Positions 40,194-49,798 of a stretch of 64,000 nt of DNA are shown piece after piece. Within the stretch, counting starts at the first letter, position 1. Every line of letters starts with the position of its first letter. This DNA is from Chloroflexota bacterium (GTDB lineage Bacteria > Chloroflexota > Anaerolineae > UBA4142), in the NCBI GenBank assembly GCA_016208315.1, contig JACQYF010000102.1:1-64000 (forward strand). The letters run 5' to 3'. Position numbers and translations under genes: made by a program. Under the pieces are notes generated by a model that saw nothing but the letters and a program-made list of their open reading frames with translations, ran no database searches and was not told the DNA's origin.

Positions 40194-40223
40194 ATTATAG
40201 CATCTAAATCAAGCGCGTGTCAA
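40194..40223 (-). promoter_or_regulatory. Sigma-70 promoter of the respiratory cluster
   Basis: Perfect TTGACA (40223-40218), an 18-bp spacer and perfect TATAAT (40199-40194). The next co-directional genes are the CydA-like and cytochrome genes. Confidence 0.88.
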
Positions 40224-40354
40224 CGGGGGGAACGGCCATGTTGTTATAATTTCAATTGGGCTATATGGCCTATGCGCCGATAGGCCAATTGGCGCTTTCG
40301 CCGGCACGAAATCCATGTTACGATGCGGCAAACGCTCCGGCTCGCCAGACGGCC

Positions 40355-40948
40355 ATGCCACAAACTCGCTTGTCGCCGATTCGCGTTCTCCTCATTAGCC
40401 GGCGCGCGCTCATCCGCACCGGACTGAGCGCGCTCTTGCGCGGCCAGCCGCAAATTCAGGTTGTCGGCGAATTGGCCGCGCCCTCCGAGATGCTTGGCGC
40501 GGATGTGCTCGTCTGGGACGCCGGCGGCGAGCAACCGCGCGCGCTGCCCGCTCGCTTTATCGCGCTGCTTGCCGACTTGACCGACGCGCGTGCCTGGCTC
40601 GCTGCCGGCGCTACGGGTATCGTGCTAGAAACATCACCCATTGAGGGATTGCTGGACGCGATTCGCCAGGTAGCGCGCGGCGAGTCGTTTCTGCCGCGCG
40701 ATTATGCCCGGCAGGTTTTCTCTTCTATTCCCATCCCTGAATCCTCTCCCGAACCGCCAACCGACCCACTCACTCCGCGCGAACGCGAGGTGTTACGGCT
40801 GCTGGCCCAAGGATTGAGCAACAAGGACATCGCGCAGAAACTCTACCTCAGCGTCCGCACCGTCGAGGGACACCTCGCGAACATCTACGGCAAACTACAG
40901 GTGAAATCCCGAACGGAAGCCGCGGTGCGGGCCTCGCGGAATTTGTAG
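40355..40948 (+). CDS. LuxR/NarL-type regulator with degenerate receiver domain
   Basis: 197 residues from MPQTRLSPIRVLL. The N-terminal 120 residues keep the receiver outline but lack the usual acidic pair (LISRRALIRTG instead of a DDH-type start) and have VLVWDAGG at the phosphorylation strand, so phospho-control is doubtful. The C-terminal LuxR helix-turn-helix is intact (LTPREREVLRLLAQGLSNKDIAQKLYLSVRTVEGHLANIYGKL). It is divergent from the CydA cluster and might regulate it. Confidence 0.87.
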   Translation: MPQTRLSPIRVLLISRRALIRTGLSALLRGQPQIQVVGELAAPSEMLGADVLVWDAGGEQPRALPARFIALLADLTDARAWLAAGATGIVLETSPIEGLLDAIRQVARGESFLPRDYARQVFSSIPIPESSPEPPTDPLTPREREVLRLLAQGLSNKDIAQKLYLSVRTVEGHLANIYGKLQVKSRTEAAVRASRNL

Positions 40949-40971
40949 GACGATTTGGCAAATCGTCCTAC
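40945..40971. repeat. GTAGGACGATTT hairpin
   Basis: A perfect 12-bp inverted repeat GTAGGACGATTT/AAATCGTCCTAC with a 3-nt loop, overlapping the stop codon of the LuxR gene. There is no U-run, so it is either a repeat element or a weak terminator. Confidence 0.9.
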
Positions 40972-41035
40972 GTATTCAAAAACAGGTAGTTCTACGCGTG
41001 CGCGCGGGTCGCGGACGTGGTATGTTAGGATCGCT

Positions 41036-41635
41036 ATGAACAAGACACGTGTGGCTCTGCTTGGAACATTTGCCGACCTACACACTCATGCCATCCAATA
41101 TGATCTCGACGAACTCACCCGCGTCGTCTCAGAGACGCAGCCCGATCTGCTGGGCGTCGAAATCGAGCGCGACGAATTTGAGCGCGGCGATCTCGGCCGC
41201 GCGCCCATCGAAGTCCGCGAGGCGCTCGTCCCCCTGGCGCGGCGCAGCGATGCGGTCATTGTCCCGATCGGCGCGGCGTCGCCCGACGAACTGCGCGCGC
41301 CGCAGGCGGGCCTGCGCGCTCCGCTCACGCGCGCTCTGGATGCGGCCCTGCAAGCCCTGCTCAAATTGGCGAACGACGCACGCCGCGTGAACTCCACCTG
41401 GGTGGGTCACAGTTGCGGTCTCATCTGCCACCTCGAAGAGCACACCTGCGGCCCGCGCGGACGCCAGGCGTGGAAAAACACGAACGAGCGTATGCTGGCG
41501 AACATCATCGCCATGGTCGAGCGCGACCCGGGGACGCGCATTCTGGCCGCGGTGCAATGCCGCCGCAAGCACTGGCTCGAACCGAAAATGCGGGCCATGC
41601 CGGAGATCGAGCTGGTCAACTACTGGGAGTTGTGA
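41036..41635 (+). CDS. Protein of unknown function, possibly TraB/ChaN-like
   Basis: 199 residues from MNKTRVALLGTFADLHTHAI. The GTFADLHTH start and the DLLGVEIERDEFERG segment recall TraB/PrgY or ChaN-type erythromycin-esterase-fold proteins that begin with a His-containing strand, but the match is weak. Cysteine-rich middle (HSCGLICHLEEHTCG). The stop is one base from the next ATG, so it is probably the first gene of the exporter operon. Confidence 0.55.
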   Translation: MNKTRVALLGTFADLHTHAIQYDLDELTRVVSETQPDLLGVEIERDEFERGDLGRAPIEVREALVPLARRSDAVIVPIGAASPDELRAPQAGLRAPLTRALDAALQALLKLANDARRVNSTWVGHSCGLICHLEEHTCGPRGRQAWKNTNERMLANIIAMVERDPGTRILAAVQCRRKHWLEPKMRAMPEIELVNYWEL

Positions 41636-41636
41636 G

Positions 41637-42734
41637 ATGAAGATCGCGTGGCGAAATCTGCTCAAAGACAAGACGCGCCTCGCACTGAGCATCGGCGGGG
41701 TGGCCCTGGCTGTGATGCTGGTCTTGATCCTGAACGGTTTTGTGAGCGGGCTGAATGCCCAAATCGGCGCGTATCTCGAGCACGAGCCGGGTACGCTCGT
41801 CGTCGCGCAGGACGGCGTCCAGAATCTGTCGGGCGTCACTTCGCAACTGCCAGACAGCGCCGCCGGCACGGTCAAGGCCCGCGGCGCGGCACAAGTCATT
41901 CCAATCCTCTTCCAAGCGATTATCTTTGAAATGCACGGCAGAAAGCAGATCGCGTATCTCGTCGGCTACGATCCGCAGATGGGCGGCGGTCCATGGCGGA
42001 TGGGCGCCGGGCGCGAGCCGCGCAATGACAAAGAGATAGTCTTCGACAGTATCGTCGCGGCGCGCCACGAAATTCAGTTGGGCGATTCAATTGAAATCTT
42101 GGATCGCGATTTCACCGTCGTCGGCTTTTCCGAGGGCACGAATTCATGGATGACGGGTTACCTGTTCGTTCGCAAAACCGCCGCGGAAACACTGTTGCGC
42201 GCGCCGGGCGCGGCCAGCTTTCTGCTCGTCACGCCCTCGAACCGGGTCGGCGCCGAAGAACTCAAGACGCGGCTCAAGGATGTTTCGGGCATCGAGGTGC
42301 TGACCAAGCAGGAAATGATCGCAAACGACCTCAAGTTGTTCGGCAAGGTGTTCAGCACGCCCATCCAACTCATGGCCGCGATCGCGTTTCTGGTCGGCGC
42401 GCTCGTGGTCGGCTTGGTGATCTACACGGCCACGGTTGAGCGCCAGCGCGAGTACGGCGTGCTCAAGGCGATTGGCGCACGGAATGGGATGCTGTATCGC
42501 GTGGTCACGATTCAGGCGCTCATCGCCGCGGGCGCGGGTTCCGTGCTCGGCGTCGCGGCGGCGTTTGGCGTCGCGCAACTGATTATGGCATGGCGTCCGC
42601 AATTCCTCATCACGTTCGAAGCCACGACGATCGTTCAATCGCTGATCGCCGGATTCTTGATGGCGCTGATCGCCGCGCTCTTTCCCGCGCGTGTCGTCGC
42701 GGGTCTCGCGCCGGCGGAAGTATTCAGAAAGTAA
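41637..42734 (+). CDS. MacB/FtsX-type ABC transporter permease
   Basis: 365 residues. Four membrane helices in the FtsX arrangement, one N-terminal (LALSIGGVALAVMLVLILNGFV) and three C-terminal, around a periplasmic MacB_PCD domain of about 200 residues. The conserved ERQREYGVLKAIGARNGMLY coupling region is present. It pairs with the permease at 42836, the ATPase at 44028 and the adaptor at 44860 to form a MacAB/DevBCA-like exporter. Confidence 0.93.
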   Translation: MKIAWRNLLKDKTRLALSIGGVALAVMLVLILNGFVSGLNAQIGAYLEHEPGTLVVAQDGVQNLSGVTSQLPDSAAGTVKARGAAQVIPILFQAIIFEMHGRKQIAYLVGYDPQMGGGPWRMGAGREPRNDKEIVFDSIVAARHEIQLGDSIEILDRDFTVVGFSEGTNSWMTGYLFVRKTAAETLLRAPGAASFLLVTPSNRVGAEELKTRLKDVSGIEVLTKQEMIANDLKLFGKVFSTPIQLMAAIAFLVGALVVGLVIYTATVERQREYGVLKAIGARNGMLYRVVTIQALIAAGAGSVLGVAAAFGVAQLIMAWRPQFLITFEATTIVQSLIAGFLMALIAALFPARVVAGLAPAEVFRK

Positions 42735-42826
42735 GTGCGAAGTTGGAAGTGCAAAGTGTCTAAAGTGTCTAAAGTAACTTCGCACTTGGACACTTTAGGC
42801 ACTTGCCACTTCGCACTTGCCCCTCG
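42734..42826. repeat. GAAGTGCAAAGTG palindrome, copy 1
   Basis: Units of GTGCGAAGTTGGAAGTGCAAAGTG and TCTAAAGTG pair with CACTTTAGGCACTTGCCACTTCGCACTTG. It starts at the stop codon of the first permease gene. A close relative lies in the next spacer. Confidence 0.88.
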
Positions 42827-42835
42827 GAGAATCGC

Positions 42836-43945
42836 ATGTTTCGTCTGGCATTTCGCAATCTGTTTCAATCCAAGGTGCGGCTTGTGATTTCGGTCGGCGG
42901 CGTCGCGCTGGCGCTCTTGCTCATCCTCGCGCTCGACGCGGTCATGACCGGCATCGAACGTCAATTGACCGCGTACATTGACAATTCGGGCGCGGACATT
43001 TGGGTCTCGCAGGAGAACGTGCGCAACATGCACATGGCGTACTCCGCGCTGCCGGCGTCGGTGGCGAGCAAGGTCAAAAGTGTCCCCGGCGTCCAATCGG
43101 TAACGGGAATCCTGTACTTGACGGGTTACTTTGAAATCGGCGACGAACGCGATCTGGCCTACATCATCGGCTTGCCGAAGGACGTGGAAGCGGGGGGCCC
43201 GTGGCGCATCGCCGAGGGCAAAGCAGCTCCCGGCTCGAAAGAGATCATTATTGATCGCGGCATTGCGAAGCGAGTCGGAGTGGGTCTCGGCGATCAAGCC
43301 AAGGTGCTCGGCGAGGAATTCACGATTGTGGGACTTTCGGAGGGAACGGCGGCGATCGCGGCTTCGGTCGCGTTCGTCTCGAAGAAGGATTGGGACCGTT
43401 TGCAGGCCAATGCCGATGCGGTCAGCTACGTCCTGGCGAAGGTCAAGCCCGGCGAGTCGCCGGAAGCGATTGCCGCGCAGATCGAGCAACAGGTTCCCAA
43501 AGTGACCGCCCAGACGCGCCAAATGTTTGCGAGCCAGGAACGACAGGTCGTCAAGGACATGAGCACCGACCTCATCACGATCATGAACCTGGTCGGTTTT
43601 CTCATCGGCCTCGCGGTGATGGCGCTGACCGTGTACACGGCGACGCTCGCGCGGCGCGCCGAATACGGCGTGCTCAAAGCGCTCGGGGCGCGGAACGCGC
43701 ATCTCTATCGCGCGGTGCTGGGCCAGGCGTTCATCAGCGTTGTGCTGGGGCTGGCGTTGGGGTTTGCGTTCACGCTGCTACTGGTCATCGTCGTGCCGCG
43801 CACGGGACTGCCGATTGCGATGGAAATCAGCGGCGAATCGCTGGTCAAGGTCGGCGGCATCTCGCTGGTGATCGCCTCGCTCTCGGCGCTCTTGCCCATC
43901 AAACAAATCGCGGGCCTCGATCCGGCGATGGTGTTTCGGAGGTAA
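42836..43945 (+). CDS. MacB/FtsX-type ABC transporter permease
   Basis: 369 residues from MFRLAFRNLFQSK after CGGAG. Same layout as the previous permease: an N-terminal helix, a MacB_PCD domain and three C-terminal helices, with RRAEYGVLKALGARNAHLY. Two different permeases in one operon suggest a heterodimeric transporter. Confidence 0.93.
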   Translation: MFRLAFRNLFQSKVRLVISVGGVALALLLILALDAVMTGIERQLTAYIDNSGADIWVSQENVRNMHMAYSALPASVASKVKSVPGVQSVTGILYLTGYFEIGDERDLAYIIGLPKDVEAGGPWRIAEGKAAPGSKEIIIDRGIAKRVGVGLGDQAKVLGEEFTIVGLSEGTAAIAASVAFVSKKDWDRLQANADAVSYVLAKVKPGESPEAIAAQIEQQVPKVTAQTRQMFASQERQVVKDMSTDLITIMNLVGFLIGLAVMALTVYTATLARRAEYGVLKALGARNAHLYRAVLGQAFISVVLGLALGFAFTLLLVIVVPRTGLPIAMEISGESLVKVGGISLVIASLSALLPIKQIAGLDPAMVFRR

Positions 43946-44022
43946 GTTCGAAGTTAAAAGTGCCTAAAGTGCGAAGTAACTTTAGACACTTCCAACTTCC
44001 CACTTCGAACTTGAATTTGGAG
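43945..44022. repeat. GAAGTGCC palindrome, copy 2
   Basis: GTTCGAAGTTAAAAGTGCCTAAAGTGCGAAG pairs with CTTTAGACACTTCC...CACTTCGAAC. It also starts at a stop codon and ends just before the Shine-Dalgarno of the ATPase gene. Confidence 0.88.
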
Positions 44023-44027
44023 TAACG

Positions 44028-44858
44028 ATGTCAAATGCTACGTTGAACGTCACGCACGTTACGAAACGCTATGGCGCGGGCGCGACGCAGGTCGCGGCGG
44101 TGCGCGATGTCTCGCTCGCGGTCGCGCCGGGCGAAATCGTGTTGATCATGGGGCCATCGGGGTCGGGCAAGACGACGCTGCTCTCCATGCTCGGCGCGCT
44201 GTTGAAACCGACCGAAGGGACGATCCAACTGAACGGCGCGACCATCAGCGCGTTGGCGGAAAACCGCCTGCCCGATATTCGCTTGCGGCAATTCGGTTTC
44301 GTCTTTCAGGATTTCAATTTGCTCTCCGCGCTGAGCGCGCTCGAAAACGTCGCCATCGTCGCAGAGCTTACGGGCGCGAAGAATGGCGCGGCGCGCAACA
44401 AAGCCGCGGCGATTCTCACCGAACTGGGATTGGGCGCGCGGTTGAACTTTTTGCCGGAGAAACTTTCGGGCGGCGAAAAGCAGCGCGTGGCGATTGCCCG
44501 CGCGCTCGTGAACGACCCCGCGCTCATCCTCGCCGACGAGCCGACCGCGAATCTCGATTCGAAAATCGGACACGAGATCATGCGCCTCTTGCGGAAAATC
44601 GCCAAGGAGCAAGGTCGCAGCGTCGTGATCGTTTCGCACGATCAACGCATCAAAGACATTGCCGATCGTGTGCTGTGGCTGGAGGACGGACAGTTCAAGG
44701 AGATGGTCGCGATGGCGACCGATCCAGTGTGCGGCATGACGGTCGAACGCGACAAGGCGCCGGCGACGATGGAATGGAAGGGCGCGACCTACTATTTCTG
44801 CGCGCGCGGCTGCCGCGACGAATTCGCGCAAGCGCCCGACAAGTATCTGGGAGGTTGA
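44028..44858 (+). CDS. ABC transporter ATPase (LolD/MacB type) with C-terminal YHS domain
   Basis: 276 residues. Walker A GPSGSGKTTLL, signature LSGGEKQRVAIA, Walker B ILADEPTANLD and the switch His (VIVSHDQ) are all intact in residues 1-225. The last 45 residues (ATDPVCGMTVERDKAPA...YYFCARGCRDEFAQAPDKYLGG) are a YHS domain, a small metal-binding module usually found on copper ATPases and metal-handling proteins. YHS on an exporter ATPase is unusual and suggests that this system handles or senses a heavy metal. Confidence 0.93.
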   Translation: MSNATLNVTHVTKRYGAGATQVAAVRDVSLAVAPGEIVLIMGPSGSGKTTLLSMLGALLKPTEGTIQLNGATISALAENRLPDIRLRQFGFVFQDFNLLSALSALENVAIVAELTGAKNGAARNKAAAILTELGLGARLNFLPEKLSGGEKQRVAIARALVNDPALILADEPTANLDSKIGHEIMRLLRKIAKEQGRSVVIVSHDQRIKDIADRVLWLEDGQFKEMVAMATDPVCGMTVERDKAPATMEWKGATYYFCARGCRDEFAQAPDKYLGG

Positions 44859-44859
44859 A

Positions 44860-46005
44860 ATGCGTAACCGTATTCTTGCAATTGTAGGGCTGGTAATCCT
44901 CTTGATCGTCGGCTATTGGGCCTTGAACGCTTACACGGCCAGCGCGCGTGCGACGGAATTGGCGGCGTCAATGCCGGTCAAAATCAAAGCCACGAACCTC
45001 GTCAGCGCCGAAGGCATCGTCGTGCCCGCGCAGCGCGCCACGCTGGCTTTCAAAACCGGCGGGCGCGTTGTCGAGATTCTCGCCGGCGAGGGCGACGCCG
45101 TGAAAGCGGGAACCGTGCTCGCGCGTTTGGACGATGGCATCTTGAAGAACCAGGTGGCGCAAGCGCAGGCGACGCTGAACGTCGCGCAAAAGCAGCTCGC
45201 GCAACTACGCGCCGGCGGCACGCCTGCAGACCGCCAGGCCGCGCGCGATGCGGTCGCGGCGGCGCGCGCCCAATACGCTCGAGTGAAGGCGGGGCCAACG
45301 ACAGACGAACTGGCGGTGCTGAAAGCGAATGTGGACGGCGCGCAGGCCGCATTGTCCCAGGCCCAGTTCCGCTACGACCGCATCGGCGGCGCGGCGAATC
45401 CGTTTGGCGGAGCCGCGCCGGAATCGCTCGCGCTCCAACAAGCGTTCATCGCCCTAACCGCCGCGCAAGCCGCGTATCGGGATGCGTTGAGCCATCCGAC
45501 CGAAAGCGATTTGCAGACCGCCCAAGCCGCGATAACGCAAGCGGAAAGCGCGTTGGCGCGTCTCGATCCAACCGCCGAAGCGCTCGCGCTCGCCCAAGCC
45601 CAAGTGGATCAGGCGCAAGCCGCGCTCGACCTCGCCAAGACGGCGGCACAGGATGCGGTGCTCCTCGCGCCATTCGATGGGATGGTCGCGGTGGTCGCGA
45701 TAGATGTGGGCCAAGTGGTCGGGCCGGGGACGCCGGCGATCACCGTCGGCAACCTCTCCAAACTGCGAATCGAAACCACCGATCTCGCCGAGACGGATGT
45801 GGCGCGATTATCGCCGGGTCAGCCGGTCAAGGTCACGCTCGACGCGCTGCCGGACCAAGTCTTGACCGGACAGATTGCCAGCATCGCGCCACGCGCAACC
45901 GATTACCGCGGCGACCAGGTGTTCAAAGTGACCGTGGACGTGTCGGACAAGACCGGTTTGCGGTGGGGCATGACGGCCAACGTGGAGATCGGCGCGGCTC
46001 AATGA
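44860..46005 (+). CDS. HlyD/MacA-type periplasmic adaptor subunit
   Basis: 381 residues. One N-terminal anchor (ILAIVGLVILLIVGYWALNAY), a lipoyl half-motif (TLAFKTGGRVVEILAGEGDAVKAG), a long Ala/Gln-rich coiled-coil hairpin (about 95-260), the second lipoyl half (VLLAPFDGMVAVVAIDVGQVVGPG) and a beta-barrel. It forms the periplasmic conduit of the MacB-like exporter. No TolC-like gene is nearby; if the host is monoderm, the protein would act without an outer-membrane partner. Confidence 0.92.
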   Translation: MRNRILAIVGLVILLIVGYWALNAYTASARATELAASMPVKIKATNLVSAEGIVVPAQRATLAFKTGGRVVEILAGEGDAVKAGTVLARLDDGILKNQVAQAQATLNVAQKQLAQLRAGGTPADRQAARDAVAAARAQYARVKAGPTTDELAVLKANVDGAQAALSQAQFRYDRIGGAANPFGGAAPESLALQQAFIALTAAQAAYRDALSHPTESDLQTAQAAITQAESALARLDPTAEALALAQAQVDQAQAALDLAKTAAQDAVLLAPFDGMVAVVAIDVGQVVGPGTPAITVGNLSKLRIETTDLAETDVARLSPGQPVKVTLDALPDQVLTGQIASIAPRATDYRGDQVFKVTVDVSDKTGLRWGMTANVEIGAAQ

Positions 46006-46040
46006 GCATGATCCGGGCGAGTTGCCGCGATTTTAATCGC

Positions 46041-46448
46041 CTATGCGTGCTGGGCCGCGTTCACCATCTCCCGCGCGATATCCGTTTGGGACAAGACGCC
46101 GATGGGGTGTTGGCGTCCGCTGGCATCCGGTTCCACCACGATCAGGCGATGAATTCGCCGTGCGGCCAGCAACTGGACCGCGGCGAGCAGCGGCTGTTCG
46201 GGCGTGACGGTCACTACCTCGCGGGTCATCGCGTGCTCCGCGCAGAGAGTGCGCCAGTACTCGTCATAGCCCAAGAGCGTCAAGAGATCCGTGCGCGTGA
46301 TGATGCCGATTAGAAAACCCTCGCGGTCAACCACCGGGATCGCGCTAATATCGTCGGCATCCATCCAACGCGCGACATCCATCAACAGCGCATCGGGAGC
46401 GCAGGTCGTCACCCCGACATGCATCACGTCCGCAACCGTACGAGTCAT
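46041..46448 (-). CDS. Tandem CBS-domain protein
   Basis: 135 residues made of two CBS motifs (MHVGVTTCAPDALLMDVARWM...GIITRTDLL and AMTREVVTVTPEQPLLAAVQLL...GVLSQTDIA), which together bind an adenosyl nucleotide such as AMP, ATP or SAM. It overlaps the GAPDH stop by 4 bp with GGAGGTGA before its ATG. As the last gene of the Calvin-cycle operon it may report energy state to those enzymes, as small CBS proteins do in other phototrophs and autotrophs. Confidence 0.9.
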   Translation of the reverse strand: MTRTVADVMHVGVTTCAPDALLMDVARWMDADDISAIPVVDREGFLIGIITRTDLLTLLGYDEYWRTLCAEHAMTREVVTVTPEQPLLAAVQLLAARRIHRLIVVEPDASGRQHPIGVLSQTDIAREMVNAAQHA

Positions 46449-47479
46449 TGGTTCACCTCCTGCCACGCGCGCGTGCCATCCGCGATAAACCGCGTCAGGT
46501 CGGCGATGCGCGCGGCATAACCCCATTCGTTGTCGTACCAAGCGACCACCCGCGTTAGCGCGCTCCCCTCGACGAACTGCGTAGACAACCCATCTATGAT
46601 CGAGGAATGCGGGTTGCCTTTGAAATCGGCTGAGACGAGCGGCGCAGCACAATATGCCAGAATCCCCCGCATTCCGTTCGCGCTCGCCGCCGCGAACGCT
46701 TCGTTAACGGCGCGCGGCGTTGCGGGTCTCTGCAACGCGACCGTTAGATCGAGCACCGAGACCGTAAGCGTCGGCACGCGATACGCAATCCCGCCGATCT
46801 TGCCCGCGAGGTCGGGCAGCACCAAGCCCAACGCCTTGGTCGCGCCGGTCGTCGTCGGGATGATATTCGCCGCGCCGGCGCGCGAACGGCGCGGGTCCTT
46901 GTGCGATTTGTCGAGGATGCGTTGATCGTTCGTGTACGCGTGGATGGTCGCCATCGTCCCGTGCGCGATGCCAAAGGCGTCGTGCAGGATTTTCGCGACG
47001 GGCGCGAGGCAATTGGTGGTACACGACGCGGCCGAGACGACGCAATGCCGCGCGCGGTCAAACTGATTCTCGTTCACACCCGCGACCAGCGTCGCATCGG
47101 CGTTCTTCGACGGCGCGGTGACGAGCACGCGCGTCGCGCCGGCGTCCAGGTGCGCGCGGGCCGCTTTCGCATCGGCGAACACGCCGGTAGATTCGATCAC
47201 CAAGTCAACCCCGCACGCGCGCCAGGGAATTTCCGCCGGAGACGGTTTTGAGAACAGGCGAATCGGGCGGTCATTCACGACCAGCATGTCCGCGCGCGTG
47301 GCGATGTGGCCGGGGAACGGCCCATAATTTGAATCGTATTGGAAAAGGTAACCGTTGATTTCCGCATCGCCGCGATCGTTGATGGCGACTACCTCGACCG
47401 CGGGCGCGTGTTCCAAGAGCAAGCGCAGCGCGAGGCGACCGATGCGCCCGAACCCGTTGATGCCGACACGAAAAGCCAT
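46445..47479 (-). CDS. gap: Glyceraldehyde-3-phosphate dehydrogenase, type I
   Basis: 344 residues. Rossmann start VGINGFGRIGR, active site SAASCTTNCLAP, and the C-terminal AWYDNEWGYAARIADL. In this operon it should run in the reductive direction, converting 1,3-bisphosphoglycerate to glyceraldehyde 3-phosphate. The coenzyme-binding strand ends AINDRGD, where Asp at the second Rossmann position favours NAD; NADPH use cannot be excluded. Confidence 0.95.
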   Translation of the reverse strand: MAFRVGINGFGRIGRLALRLLLEHAPAVEVVAINDRGDAEINGYLFQYDSNYGPFPGHIATRADMLVVNDRPIRLFSKPSPAEIPWRACGVDLVIESTGVFADAKAARAHLDAGATRVLVTAPSKNADATLVAGVNENQFDRARHCVVSAASCTTNCLAPVAKILHDAFGIAHGTMATIHAYTNDQRILDKSHKDPRRSRAGAANIIPTTTGATKALGLVLPDLAGKIGGIAYRVPTLTVSVLDLTVALQRPATPRAVNEAFAAASANGMRGILAYCAAPLVSADFKGNPHSSIIDGLSTQFVEGSALTRVVAWYDNEWGYAARIADLTRFIADGTRAWQEVNQ

Positions 47480-47492
47480 GACCTACTCCAAT

Positions 47493-47581
47493 GTTCGTAG
47501 TAAGGCACGCAGCGAAGCGGAGTGCCGTCATTGCGGAAGAACGCGACTCCGCAAAAAACCGCTACGTCGCTGGCTACGAAC
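47493..47581. repeat. GTTCGTAGT palindromic element, copy 3 of 6
   Basis: About 89 bp, from GTTCGTAGTAAGGCACGCAGCG to CGCTACGTCGCTGGCTACGAAC. It fills the spacer between tkt and gap. Confidence 0.9.
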
Positions 47582-47585
47582 TCGC

Positions 47586-49610
47586 TTACTCCAACACCCG
47601 TCGCGCGGCGGCTACGATGCCGTCCACCGTTAACCCGAAATGCCGGTACACGTCCTGATGCGGCGCGGACACGCCGAACGAATCTACGCCCATCGCGATG
47701 CCGCGCTCGCCGACGTAGCGTGCCCAGGCCAGCGTCGCGCCCGCTTCGACGGCCACGCGCGCGCGAATGGCTGCCGGCAAAACGGACTCGCGGTATTCCG
47801 CCGGTTGCGCGTGGAACAATTCCCACGAAGGCAAATTCACCACCCGCGCCGCAATGCCGAGACCGCCCAATGCGGCTTGCGCTTGCAACACGAGATGTAT
47901 CTCCGAGCCGGTGGCAATCAGAATCAACTGCGGATTGGGAACATCGCGCAGAACGTAACCGCCGCGCGATAGGCCCGAGGCAGGCGCCAGCTCCGCGCGA
48001 TTAAGAACCGGCACGGCTTGGCGAGTCAAGATCAGCGCGGTCGGCCCGTCTTTGCGTGCGAGCGCGACCCGCCACGCTTCAACCGTCTCGGTCGCGTCGG
48101 CGGGCCGGAGCACGACCAAGTTGGGAATCGCGCGCAAGGCGGTGAGATGCTCAACGGGCTGGTGCGTGGGACCGTCTTCGCCCAGTCCGATGGAGTCGTG
48201 CGTAAAGACAAAGATCACGCGCTGCCGCATGAGCGCGGCGAGGCGAATCGCCGGGCGCATGTAATCGCTAAAGACCAGGAACGTGCCGCCGTAGGGCACG
48301 ACTCCGCCGTGCAGCGCGAGGCCGTTCAGGATCGCGCCCATCGCATGCTCGCGCACGCCAAAGTGAATGTACCTACCTGCAAAAACACCTGGCGCGTCTT
48401 TAGGTTGCGTGTTGTTGGAAGGCGTCAAATCCGCCGAGCCGCCGACGAGCGTGGGAACGCGCGCGGCGAGCGCATTCAAGACCGCGCCGGACGCCGCGCG
48501 CGTGGCAAGTGGCTTGTCGAGCGCGAAGGTTGGCGACGCCCAATCTTCAGGCAGCTTGCCGGCCATGGCGTGCTCCAACTCGCGCGCCAGTTCAGGAAAC
48601 GAGTCCGCATACGCCGCGAACCGGTCTTGCCATTCGTTTTCCGCGAGCGCGCCCCACCGCGCAAAATCCGCAAACCGCGCCCGCACGGTGTCGGGCACAA
48701 AGAATTTCGCGTCGGGGTCCCAACCGAGATTCAGTTTCGTCGCGCGTACCTCGTCTTCGCCCAACGGCTCGCCGTGCGCTTTCGCCGTGTCCTGCTTGTG
48801 TGGGCTGCCGTAACCGATGTGCGTGCGCGCGATGACGAGCGACGGGCGTTCGGTTTGCGCGCGGGCGTTTTCTAGAGCGGCGAGGACGGCCAGCTTGTCG
48901 TGCCCATTCACGCTTTGCACGTGCCAGTTGTACGCCGCGAAACGCGCGGCGACGTCTTCGGTGAACGTCAGCGTCGTCGGCCCGTCAATCGAGATGCCGT
49001 TGGAATCGTAGAGCCAGATGAGTTTGCCCAAGCCGAGATGCCCGGCGAGCGACGCGGCTTCGTGCGAAATGCCTTCCATCATTTCGCCATCGCTCACCAG
49101 CGCGTAGGTATAGTGATCAATGATGTCAAAGCCGGGACGATTAAAGCGCGCGGCGAGGAATTTTTCGGCCATCGCCATGCCGACCGCGTTCGCCAAGCCC
49201 TGGCCGAGCGGTCCTGTCGTCGTCTCGACCCCCGGCGTCAAGCCGAATTCGGGATGCCCCGGCGTCTTGCTGCCGAGCCGGCGAAAGCGCTTGAGATCGT
49301 CGAGGCACAAGTCGTAACCGCCGAGGTGCAAGAGCGCGTACAAGAGCATCGAGCCGTGTCCCGCCGAGAGGATGAAACGATCGCGGTTGAACCAGGCGGG
49401 ATGGCGCGGGTTGTGCTTGAGAACGCGCGTCCAGAGCGCGTACGCGGCGTCCGCCATGCCCAGCGGCAATCCCGGATGCCCGGAATTGGCTTGCTGCACC
49501 GCGTCCATCGCAAGCGCGCGAATCGTGGTGACGGCAAGTTCGTCGGTCGCGTCGAAAACGTCGGTCGCGAGAAAGGGAATTGTTTTGTCAGGGGCAAGAG
49601 TCATGGTCAT
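47586..49610 (-). CDS. tkt: Transketolase
   Basis: 674 residues, full length. ThDP-binding [13 protein letters not shown] and the [11 protein letters not shown] region, the second-domain motif [20 protein letters not shown] and the C-terminal domain are present. It rearranges sugar phosphates in the regenerative arm of the Calvin cycle and in the pentose phosphate pathway. Encoded between phosphoribulokinase and GAPDH, it is part of a cbb-type operon. Confidence 0.97.
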   Translation of the reverse strand: MTMTLAPDKTIPFLATDVFDATDELAVTTIRALAMDAVQQANSGHPGLPLGMADAAYALWTRVLKHNPRHPAWFNRDRFILSAGHGSMLLYALLHLGGYDLCLDDLKRFRRLGSKTPGHPEFGLTPGVETTTGPLGQGLANAVGMAMAEKFLAARFNRPGFDIIDHYTYALVSDGEMMEGISHEAASLAGHLGLGKLIWLYDSNGISIDGPTTLTFTEDVAARFAAYNWHVQSVNGHDKLAVLAALENARAQTERPSLVIARTHIGYGSPHKQDTAKAHGEPLGEDEVRATKLNLGWDPDAKFFVPDTVRARFADFARWGALAENEWQDRFAAYADSFPELARELEHAMAGKLPEDWASPTFALDKPLATRAASGAVLNALAARVPTLVGGSADLTPSNNTQPKDAPGVFAGRYIHFGVREHAMGAILNGLALHGGVVPYGGTFLVFSDYMRPAIRLAALMRQRVIFVFTHDSIGLGEDGPTHQPVEHLTALRAIPNLVVLRPADATETVEAWRVALARKDGPTALILTRQAVPVLNRAELAPASGLSRGGYVLRDVPNPQLILIATGSEIHLVLQAQAALGGLGIAARVVNLPSWELFHAQPAEYRESVLPAAIRARVAVEAGATLAWARYVGERGIAMGVDSFGVSAPHQDVYRHFGLTVDGIVAAARRVLE

Positions 49611-49664
49611 GGGATGTCCTCACATTTTCTGTCGCGGTAAAGTCGCGGTCGCATGTGATTGCGC

Positions 49665-49785
49665 GTTCGTAGCCAGGCACGCAGCGGGTTTCCCTGGCAC
49701 CGCCCGCCAGGGCTAGGTGTGCGGAGTGCCGTTGCACGCGCGCGGACGCGACTCCGCAAACTGCGCTCCGTCGCTGACTACCAAC
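49665..49785. repeat. GTTCGTAGT palindromic element, copy 4 of 6
   Basis: About 121 bp, from GTTCGTAGCCAGGCACGCAGCGGG to CGTCGCTGACTACCAAC. The nested CCCTGGC/GCCAGGG stem is shared with copy 1. It lies between prk and tkt. Confidence 0.9.
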
Positions 49786-49798
49786 CTGCCGGATGTCC

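Noticed and set aside
40945-40971. Intrinsic terminator of the LuxR gene
   Set aside because: The hairpin is perfect but lacks a U-run and overlaps the stop codon, so it was recorded as a repeat.
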